A DNA stretch of 5,518 bases. Source: Fidelibacterota bacterium (lineage in GTDB: Bacteria > Fidelibacterota > Marinisomatia > Marinisomatales > S15-B10). Location of the stretch: positions 156,930-162,447 of the forward strand of contig NZHL01000009.1 in the NCBI GenBank assembly GCA_002691365.1, given 5' to 3'. Positions 1 through 5,518 of the stretch are shown here, one piece after another. Each line of letters begins with the position of its first letter. Position 1 is the stretch's first letter. Under the pieces are notes generated by a model. It saw only the letters and a list, made by a program, of their open reading frames with translations. It was not told the origin of the DNA and did no database searches. Made by a program: the position numbers and the translations under genes.

Positions 1-1050
1 TCATTAGATCCTGATAAAAAAATTATTGTTTTCGATAAAAACGAGTATAATAAAAATAATTTGTCTTTTTGGCATAGTATTAATCAATCAGGACTGGGTT
101 CAAATTTTAATATTTTAGATAATCCCACAGATATAATATTTGCTAATGATAATACTGCATTAATAGGTTCAAGTAAAGATGATGGTTTATTTATTCTTAA
201 ATATAATTTAGATTCTGATAATGATGGTATTCCAGATGCTATTGATATTGATAGTGATTCTGATGGTATCCCTGATATAGATGATTGGGATGATGATGGT
301 GATAATATTCCTGATAATCAGGATATTATTTCAGTTGATTGGAATAACTTTTCAACTTTACATGGTTTAGAAGATAATACAATTTGGTCTTTAGCAAAAA
401 CAAATGAAACAAATTATTGGATTTTAACCTCAAAGGGTTTACAGCAAATATATTTTAATAATGATTTTGCTGAAATAACTCCTTTTTATTTTACTTATTT
501 TTCTGGTGTTTCTTTTGGAGAGGGTTCTAAAATTATTCCAGATGTAAAGAATAATTTATGGATTTCATCCATTGATAAAGGTATCTATGTTTTATTGAAT
601 AATGGTGTTCCATGGCCTGATTGGTATGGTTTCAGAAAAGATAATAGTATGTTGTTATCAGATGAGGTTACATCTATTGCAATTGATAATAAAAGAGGAA
701 TAGCATATATAGCAACTTCAAAAGGCATAAACAGTCTTAGGATTCCTTTTGCTGAATCAAAATTAAATTTTTCAAAAATTAAGATTTTTCCAAGTCCGTA
801 TATTATACCATCTGAATTACCAATGGTAATTGATGGATTAATGGATGAATCATCTATAAAAATAATTACTCTATCTGGGAATATAATTAAAAATATTAAT
901 TTTTTAACAGATGATAATAGTGGTTATCAGGCCTTTTGGGATGGTAAAGATGATAATGGAAAATATGTAAGTTCAGGTATTTATTTAGTTGTAATGTATT
1001 CTAAAAATGGTAAATCATCAGTCGAAAAAATAGCTATAATAAGAGAATAA
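1..1050 (+). CDS. Secreted beta-propeller protein with calcium-binding repeats and C-terminal sorting-type tail, PorZ-like (5' end missing)
   Basis: The frame is open from base 1 to the TAA at 1048-1050, giving 349 visible residues. The N-terminus is outside the window, and the TTG at 61 is not a convincing start because the frame reads through it. Numbering from base 1, residues about 71-108 are an acidic D-x-D-x-DG-IPD array. Residues about 121-250 carry propeller-like strands (HGLEDNTIWSLA, NNLWISSIDKGIYVL, VTSIAIDNKRGIAYIATSKG), as in two-component-regulator-type propellers. Residues about 258-349 form an Ig/FlgD-like tail (KIFPSPY, FWDGKDDNGKYVSSGIYLVV, ending VEKIAIIRE), like type IX secretion C-terminal domains. 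The order propeller, IA(Y/F)-type blade, then tail resembles PorZ, a surface component of type IX secretion that helps attach cargo to anionic LPS. PorZ is my inference; an ordinary secreted propeller protein is the alternative. No cysteine is visible, as expected for an exported protein. The stop lies 16 bp from the convergent OPT gene stop. Confidence 0.8.
   Translation, partial: SLDPDKKIIVFDKNEYNKNNLSFWHSINQSGLGSNFNILDNPTDIIFANDNTALIGSSKDDGLFILKYNLDSDNDGIPDAIDIDSDSDGIPDIDDWDDDGDNIPDNQDIISVDWNNFSTLHGLEDNTIWSLAKTNETNYWILTSKGLQQIYFNNDFAEITPFYFTYFSGVSFGEGSKIIPDVKNNLWISSIDKGIYVLLNNGVPWPDWYGFRKDNSMLLSDEVTSIAIDNKRGIAYIATSKGINSLRIPFAESKLNFSKIKIFPSPYIIPSELPMVIDGLMDESSIKIITLSGNIIKNINFLTDDNSGYQAFWDGKDDNGKYVSSGIYLVVMYSKNGKSSVEKIAIIRE
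211..324 (+). repeat. Thrombospondin type-3-like calcium-binding repeats within the propeller gene
   Basis: About 38 codons encode three degenerate acidic units: DSDNDGIPDAIDI, DSDSDGIPDIDD and DDDGDNIPDNQDI. The DxDxDG(I)PD pattern is that of thrombospondin type-3 repeats, where the aspartates bind calcium. At DNA level the units share GAT-rich runs such as gatggtattccagat and gatggtatccctgat, consistent with small tandem duplication. The array is unusual because it sits between propeller-like stretches rather than next to the C-terminal tail. Confidence 0.75.
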
Positions 1051-1066
1051 TTATTGGATTGATGAA

Positions 1067-2935
1067 TTACTTTTTTATAGTTGAATTATAAAACCAAAAT
1101 AAAATTGAAAGAAATAAAATACTTCCTAAATTTATTATTCCAAATTCTGGAAAGTTATTATAAGATGGCCACCAATTTTTTTCACCTGAAATGAAAATTG
1201 GCAATGCAATTAATATTCCCATTAAGGCTTCTCCTGTAATTAATCCAGATGCTAATAATAGTCCACGTCTTTGTAATAATTTATCATTCATTTTTTTTAT
1301 GCTAAAGTAAGAAATTACTCCGCCGATGAAAACAGGTAATGTTAGTTGAATGGGTAGGTAAATTCCAACCGCAGCAGCTAAAACTGGAATTCTAAATGAA
1401 GAATTTCTTTTTTCCAAAGAAACATCAATCATTATTATTATAATTCCAATTATTGATCCAATAATTAACATTTCCATTGGTAAATTTCCTAAAAATACAC
1501 CTTCAGATACTGATTTCATTAATGTTGCTTGAGGTGCTGACATTTCTGGTGATCCTATTGTATAGGCTGAATGTAGAACGTCTAAAACCAAACCTAAGAC
1601 TAACGATGATGAAAGGACTCCAATTACTTGCATGATTTGTTGCTTTAAAGGAGTAGCTCCTAAAATATATCCTGTTTTTAAATCTTGCATGTTATCGCCA
1701 CCAATTGCAGCTGCGCAGCAAACTACTGCACCAACCAAAATTGCTGCTGCTGGACCATTAGGAGAGTTTTTTCCTAAAAGTCCTAACAATAAAAGGGAGG
1801 TAAATAAAATTGTAGCTATTGTAACTCCAGAAATCGGATTGTTTGAAGAACCAACAACACCAGCCATATAACTAGCAACGGCTGAAAAAAGAAAACCAAA
1901 AACCATCATAATTAATGAAAGTATTATAGCAATTCCCAGTGAATCTAAAATATTAAAATACAAAAGAATAACTGGAGGAAATAATGATAATAATAAAATT
2001 AAAACCACGTTAATTGGAAGATCTTTTGATTTATTATTGCTTGAGTTATTTAAATTTTCAAAACTTGTTTTTATTCCGTCAATTAAAGGTTTTGCGAGTT
2101 TTATCAATGACCAAATACCACCAACAACCATTGTTCCAACGCCTAAATATCTTATTTTAGAGTTCCAAATATTCATCGCTGCGTCAAATGGATTACCCTC
2201 AAATCCATTTATAGAGGTATAAATTGGAATCGCAAATAACCATGAAATTAATCCTCCTGAAAAAACAACAGTTGAAATATTTATTCCTACAATATAACCA
2301 ACAGATACTAATGCTGGGGATAAATCACATCCAAATCCGAAAATAATATTATTAAAATTTTTTGCTCCTTCAATTGCACTTCCCCATAGTGAAAAACCAC
2401 TTTGACCAAGTTTCATTAAAGAGCCAATCAAAGATGAAATACCTATAGTTTTTAAACTTGACATTGATTCACCATCTTTAGAGTCATCGTTACTATGGCC
2501 TGCTTTTAATACTTCTGCAGTTGCTATACCTTCAGGATATAAAAGTTTTGCTCTTACAATTAACACTTGTCTTAAAGGAACAGTAAATAAAATTCCAATT
2601 AATCCTCCAATTGCAGATATTTTTGCAATTTCGAAATAATCAAAACTTTCCCAATATCCCATTAATACTAAAGCAGGTATGGTAAAAATGACACCTGCAG
2701 CTAATGATTCTCCAGCTGATGCAGCTGTTTGAACAATATTATTTTCTAATATATTTGAATTTTTAAATAATCTTAATACTCCCATTGAAATAACAGCTGC
2801 AGGTATAGAAGCTGATACCGTCATTCCGGCAAATAATCCTAGATATGCATTTGCAGCAGCTAAAATTGCTGACAATAAAATACCTAAAATAATTGCTTTT
2901 AAAGTAATTTCAGTTTTTTTGTGTTCAAAATTCAT
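1067..2935 (-). CDS. OPT-family oligopeptide transporter (inner membrane)
   Basis: This complete 622-residue, very hydrophobic protein matches the bacterial branch of the OPT family, which imports oligopeptides or, in related yellow-stripe-like members, metal chelates, probably with protons. Recognisable family segments are NAYLGLFAGMTVSASIPAAV (29-48), QTAASAGESLAAGVIF (69-84), LLYPEGIATAEVLKAG (131-146), VVGSSNNPISGVTIAT (360-375), CCAAAIGGDNMQDLKTGY (406-423) and GLITGEALMGI (564-574). More than ten hydrophobic spans are visible, with a hydrophilic Asn/Ser/Lys-rich loop near 293-306. Length fits the bacterial family. The ATG at 2935-2933 is chosen because a short charged leader (MNFEHKKTE) precedes the first membrane span; upstream is only AT-rich sequence with no Shine-Dalgarno. 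It is divergent from the riboswitch-controlled receptor and therefore not under that riboswitch. The substrate cannot be read from sequence. Confidence 0.93.
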   Translation of the reverse strand: MNFEHKKTEITLKAIILGILLSAILAAANAYLGLFAGMTVSASIPAAVISMGVLRLFKNSNILENNIVQTAASAGESLAAGVIFTIPALVLMGYWESFDYFEIAKISAIGGLIGILFTVPLRQVLIVRAKLLYPEGIATAEVLKAGHSNDDSKDGESMSSLKTIGISSLIGSLMKLGQSGFSLWGSAIEGAKNFNNIIFGFGCDLSPALVSVGYIVGINISTVVFSGGLISWLFAIPIYTSINGFEGNPFDAAMNIWNSKIRYLGVGTMVVGGIWSLIKLAKPLIDGIKTSFENLNNSSNNKSKDLPINVVLILLLSLFPPVILLYFNILDSLGIAIILSLIMMVFGFLFSAVASYMAGVVGSSNNPISGVTIATILFTSLLLLGLLGKNSPNGPAAAILVGAVVCCAAAIGGDNMQDLKTGYILGATPLKQQIMQVIGVLSSSLVLGLVLDVLHSAYTIGSPEMSAPQATLMKSVSEGVFLGNLPMEMLIIGSIIGIIIIMIDVSLEKRNSSFRIPVLAAAVGIYLPIQLTLPVFIGGVISYFSIKKMNDKLLQRRGLLLASGLITGEALMGILIALPIFISGEKNWWPSYNNFPEFGIINLGSILFLSILFWFYNSTIKK

Positions 2936-3025
2936 TATTTTTATAATAGAAGATATTTAACTATATATAAAAAGGCAAGAAATAGAAAATTGTATTATTA
3001 AAAAAAAATAATTAATTTTTTATTA
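2936..3025. promoter_or_regulatory. Divergent intergenic region, probable promoters for OPT gene and TPP leader
   Basis: These 90 bp separate the OPT start codon from the riboswitch and must hold or overlap both promoters unless transcription enters from outside. The region is almost entirely A/T. It includes a run of nine A at 3000-3008 and the palindrome aattaatt at 3010-3017. For the plus strand, TTGTAT (2990-2995) and TAATTT (3013-3018), 17 bp apart, would start RNA close to 3025, exactly before the aptamer. For the minus strand, the TATATATAG-like stretch around 2961-2969 (reverse complement) could be part of a -10 region. Both are weak calls, because such matches are common in AT-rich DNA. 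Confidence 0.35.
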
Positions 3026-3107
3026 GAATCGGGGTGCTCTTAAGGATAAGAGCTGAGATAAAACCCATTTAACCTGATCTGGATAATACCAGCGTAGGGA
3101 GGTATTC
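3026..3107 (+). promoter_or_regulatory. TPP riboswitch (THI box)
   Basis: A complete thiamine pyrophosphate aptamer of about 82 nt. P1 pairs GAAT (3026-3029) with ATTC (3104-3107). P2 pairs GGGT (3032-3035) with ACCC (3063-3066). P3 is a perfect 7-bp stem, GCTCTTA (3036-3042) with TAAGAGC (3047-3053), closed by an AGGA loop. The conserved CTGAGA (3053-3058) is the pyrimidine-binding element. P4 pairs CCTG (3073-3076) with TAGG (3095-3098), and P5 pairs CTGG (3079-3082) with CCAG (3089-3092), followed by the conserved GCG (3092-3094) of the pyrophosphate pocket. The last P1 base is immediately followed by the ATG of the TonB receptor. There is no terminator or separate anti-sequestor, so ligand binding would most simply block translation by holding the ribosome-binding site in the folded aptamer. 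Confidence 0.97.
3098..3102 (+). promoter_or_regulatory. Shine-Dalgarno site embedded in the riboswitch
   Basis: GGAGG lies five bases before the ATG at 3108. Its first G is the last base of P4, and the rest sits in the junction between P4 and the 3' strand of P1. TPP-bound folding would therefore restrict ribosome access directly. It also fixes the receptor start codon. The OPT gene in this window shows no comparable site. Confidence 0.8.
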
Positions 3108-5447
3108 ATGAATTTTTTCTTATTTTTTTTAAAAACCTTTATCATAATTTCTTCATTAACTGCACAATCTGCAAAAATTAATTTATCTGGAAATATTGTT
3201 GATTTTGATACAAAAGAATCAATTGTTGGAGTTAATATATTTAATCTAAGTAAAGGTACATCCTCTGATGAAAATGGTAACTTCAATTTAGATGTTAATA
3301 TTGGTTCAAATTTAAAATTCACTCATATAGGGTATGAATCCCAAATGATAGTAGTATCAGATAATAAATTAATGATTGAACTTATTCCTGTTATAATTGA
3401 AATTAATGATATTATTATTTCAGCTGAATTGTCAGATGAATCTCTTCAAAATACTTCCTCAAGTATTAAAGTTTTTACTAAAAATGATTTAAAAAATCAA
3501 AATGAAAGTCACATTGAGGAAGTTTTAAATAAAATACCTAGTCTTACATTTGTGGGTGGAACTTCTCGCCCCAGATATTTTCAAATTCGAGGTATAGGTG
3601 AGTTAAGTCATTATGCTGGTGAGGGGCCACCTAATTTTTCAGTTGGTTTTCAGATTGATGATATCGAATTAAGTGGTTTGGGAATGATTGGATTCTCAAA
3701 AGATATCGAAAGAGTAGAGGTTTTTAGAGGGCCACAATCTTCCGTTTTTGGTTCAAATAGTTTAGCCGGCCATATTTCATTAAAATCTATTGAACCATCT
3801 GAAAAATTAATGATATCAAGTGAATACTTAATTGGAACAGATAATATTCAAGAATTGAATTTTGGTATTAGTAGTTCCATATCTAAAAATTTATCTTATA
3901 GATTATCTTATTTTGGTGGATCGGGAAATGGATTTAGAAATAATAAATTTTATAATTCAAATAATTCAAATCAAAGAAATGAAAAAATGTTAAAAGGTAA
4001 GTTAAAGTTTTTAATTTCTGAAAATTCAAATATTATAACATCATTTATTCACGCTGATTTAAATAATAAATATGATGTTTGGTCTCCGGACAATAATGAA
4101 AATTATTTAACTTATTCAGATGACCAAGGTGAAGATGCTCAACAAACAAATGCATTATCCATTAGAAGTAATTTGAAATTAAAAAATAATTTTAAATTGA
4201 CTTCAATTTCAACATTTTCAAATAGTGAATTAATCCATAGTTATGATGGTGATTGGGGCAATAATGACTTTTGGATGAAAGAACCTTATAACTTTAATTC
4301 TGAAATAGAAGGATATGAATATAGATTCTTTGATAGAAACTTTAAAAATAGAGAAGTAATTACCCAGGAATTAAGGTTGTCTTATAACAATAATGTACTT
4401 GGTGTTTACGTAAAAGACTTAATTGAAAGTGATGAAGCAACTGGTTATTTGTTTGGTGGTGATGCAACAAATCTAAACAGTGAATTTAATTTTAATATTT
4501 TTTCATTATATGGAAAATCTAAAATAATTATTAATGATAAATTATTTTTTTCAACAAATATTAGAATTGAAAATAACATAATTAATTATGATGGAAGAGC
4601 AAAAGGTTACAATTCATTGTTTGAAATTGTTGATTTGAATTCTTTAAGTAATTCATTGGATAATCAAATGTTGGGTTGGAAAGTTTCATCTAATTATATC
4701 AGCGAAAGTTCAAACTTTTTTAGTTCATTTTCACAAGGTTTTAAAGGCGGAGGTATAAATCAAAATCCTTATTTGACTGAAAATAGTAGATTCTATAATC
4801 CTGAATATATAAATAATTTTGAATTTGGATTAAGAAGAATTGGTTCATCTAATTATTTTAGCGTTGTAGGTTTTTATGGACTTCGAAAAAATCAACAAAT
4901 ATCAATTTCAAGACAACAAAAAGCAGATGATCCAAATAGTTTTATGTATTTTACTGCAAATGCAACAGATGGGTATCTCTATGGTCTTGAATTTGAAAGT
5001 AAAATAAGATTCTTTGATTCTCATTTTTTTGAATTGAATTTTGCTTATTTGAAAAGTTGGGTTGAAGAATTTGATTATGAATTAGACCTTGGAACAAAAC
5101 TTGGTGGAAGAGCCTCGTCAAATTCTCCTGAATTTTCATATAATTTAATGTATAATTTTGATCATATTTCGGGTTTTTATGGTAAAATTGAATTTATAGG
5201 AAAGACAAATCACTATTTTTCTGATAGTCATGATCAAATTAACAATGGTTACAATTTAATTAATACTTCGATTGGGTATAAAAGAAATTCATATTTTATA
5301 AAATTTTGGGTAAACAATCTTTTAGATGAAAGATACTCAACAAGAGGGTTTTACTTTGTGTTGGAGCCTCCTAATTATGAAAACAAACTTTACCTTTCAT
5401 GGGCAGATCCATTTAGGACTGGAATAACAATTGGTTATGATTTTTAA
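3108..5447 (+). CDS. TonB-dependent outer-membrane receptor, TPP-regulated, probable thiamine or thiamine-precursor importer
   Basis: A complete 779-residue receptor. Residues 1-20 are a signal peptide (hydrophobic FIIISSLTAQ, cleavage probably near 20-22). Residues about 24-93 form a carboxypeptidase-regulatory-like beta domain (LSGNIVDFDTKESIVGVNI, GTSSDENGNF, FTHIGYES). INDIIISAEL (99-108) resembles a TonB box. The plug spans about 112-230, with IEEVLNKIPSL, RYFQIRGIGE, VGFQIDDIELSG and VEVFRGPQSSVFGSNSLAG. The rest is the 22-strand-type barrel, with NNLLDERY at 736-743 and the expected terminal Phe (GYDF). No cysteines are present. The family uses proton-motive force, through TonB-ExbBD, to bring large or scarce solutes across the outer membrane. 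The substrate is inferred from the TPP riboswitch touching its ATG: thiamine, its phosphates or a precursor. The ATG at 3108 is supported by GGAGG five bases upstream and by the signal peptide. Receptor family and completeness are certain; the substrate is likely but unproven. Confidence 0.95.
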   Translation: MNFFLFFLKTFIIISSLTAQSAKINLSGNIVDFDTKESIVGVNIFNLSKGTSSDENGNFNLDVNIGSNLKFTHIGYESQMIVVSDNKLMIELIPVIIEINDIIISAELSDESLQNTSSSIKVFTKNDLKNQNESHIEEVLNKIPSLTFVGGTSRPRYFQIRGIGELSHYAGEGPPNFSVGFQIDDIELSGLGMIGFSKDIERVEVFRGPQSSVFGSNSLAGHISLKSIEPSEKLMISSEYLIGTDNIQELNFGISSSISKNLSYRLSYFGGSGNGFRNNKFYNSNNSNQRNEKMLKGKLKFLISENSNIITSFIHADLNNKYDVWSPDNNENYLTYSDDQGEDAQQTNALSIRSNLKLKNNFKLTSISTFSNSELIHSYDGDWGNNDFWMKEPYNFNSEIEGYEYRFFDRNFKNREVITQELRLSYNNNVLGVYVKDLIESDEATGYLFGGDATNLNSEFNFNIFSLYGKSKIIINDKLFFSTNIRIENNIINYDGRAKGYNSLFEIVDLNSLSNSLDNQMLGWKVSSNYISESSNFFSSFSQGFKGGGINQNPYLTENSRFYNPEYINNFEFGLRRIGSSNYFSVVGFYGLRKNQQISISRQQKADDPNSFMYFTANATDGYLYGLEFESKIRFFDSHFFELNFAYLKSWVEEFDYELDLGTKLGGRASSNSPEFSYNLMYNFDHISGFYGKIEFIGKTNHYFSDSHDQINNGYNLINTSIGYKRNSYFIKFWVNNLLDERYSTRGFYFVLEPPNYENKLYLSWADPFRTGITIGYDF

Positions 5448-5518
5448 TTTTGAATCAGATTAAGTTTTTTTAATTTTGGTAAAATGATATATTGACAATA
5501 AGGAGCATTAGGGTTGTT
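5448..5518. other. Non-coding tail after the receptor; possible start of another leader or gene
   Basis: These 71 bp hold no complete gene and no convincing hairpin terminator; a T-run at 5465-5471 lacks a stem before it. Near the edge, AGGAG (5501-5505) is followed by TTAGGGTTGTT (5508-5518). This could be a ribosome-binding site eight bases before a TTG start at 5514, or the first bases of a second THI-box (compare the P2/P3 entry GGGGTGCTCT of the first). The window stops too early to decide. Confidence 0.3.

Noticed and set aside
211..324. Short GAT-rich near-repeats as a CRISPR-like or mobile repeat
   Set aside because: They are in frame, encode aspartate-rich calcium-binding units and lack regular spacers or flanking mobile genes.
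1046..1066. Palindrome aataattatt (1046-1055) at the convergent gene ends as a bidirectional terminator
   Set aside because: It is a 10-base all-A/T self-complement with no loop or GC stem, too weak to be called a terminator.
1632..2222. Two plus-strand open frames (1632-1871 and 2037-2222) inside the OPT gene
   Set aside because: They are antisense to well-conserved OPT motifs, and their translations show no family features.
3023..3322. Minus-strand 99-codon open frame across the riboswitch and receptor 5' end
   Set aside because: It runs antisense through a complete TPP aptamer and the receptor signal peptide. Its product has no recognisable domain and is explained as a shadow.
4951..5139. 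Minus-strand 62-codon frame inside the receptor barrel
   Set aside because: It is antisense to the barrel-coding frame, low complexity and lacks a plausible ribosome site.
5441..5478. 12-base direct repeat tttttaattttg at 5441-5452 and 5467-5478
   Set aside because: The copies are exact but made almost only of A and T in a very AT-rich region, and one overlaps the receptor stop codon. Chance is the simplest explanation.

Overview
This is an AT-rich window whose three protein genes together suggest a marine member of the FCB group, either Bacteroidota or the related Marinimicrobia (SAR406). The evidence is a C-terminal FlgD-like/type IX secretion-type tail on the first gene, a TonB-dependent receptor with an N-terminal carboxypeptidase-regulatory-like domain, and almost no Shine-Dalgarno signal except where a riboswitch supplies one. 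Phylum placement is an inference from protein style, not a proven assignment.

Layout: (1) Bases 1-1050, plus strand, hold the 3' part of a secreted beta-propeller protein. It is open to the left window edge, carries an acidic thrombospondin type-3-like calcium-binding insert, and ends in a sorting/Ig-like tail resembling PorZ of the type IX secretion system. (2) Only 16 bp beyond its stop lies the stop of a convergent minus-strand gene, 2935-1067, encoding a complete bacterial OPT-family oligopeptide transporter. (3) The 90-bp divergent region 2936-3025 probably holds promoters for both directions. (4) Bases 3026-3107 form a complete TPP (THI-box) riboswitch in which every helix can be drawn. 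Its last helix touches the ATG of the next gene, and it contains that gene's Shine-Dalgarno sequence. (5) Bases 3108-5447, plus strand, encode a complete 779-residue TonB-dependent outer-membrane receptor. (6) The last 71 bp are non-coding and may contain the beginning of another regulated leader or gene.

Functional reading: the riboswitch directly ties the TonB receptor to intracellular thiamine pyrophosphate. The receptor is therefore most likely an outer-membrane importer of thiamine, a thiamine phosphate or a pyrimidine/thiazole precursor, made when TPP is low. The OPT transporter is divergently transcribed and not under the riboswitch, so a role in the same pathway is only a possibility from proximity. 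The propeller gene appears unrelated to thiamine. The most interesting point is the very compact riboswitch with no separate expression platform. No mobile elements, CRISPR, tRNA or rRNA genes were seen.
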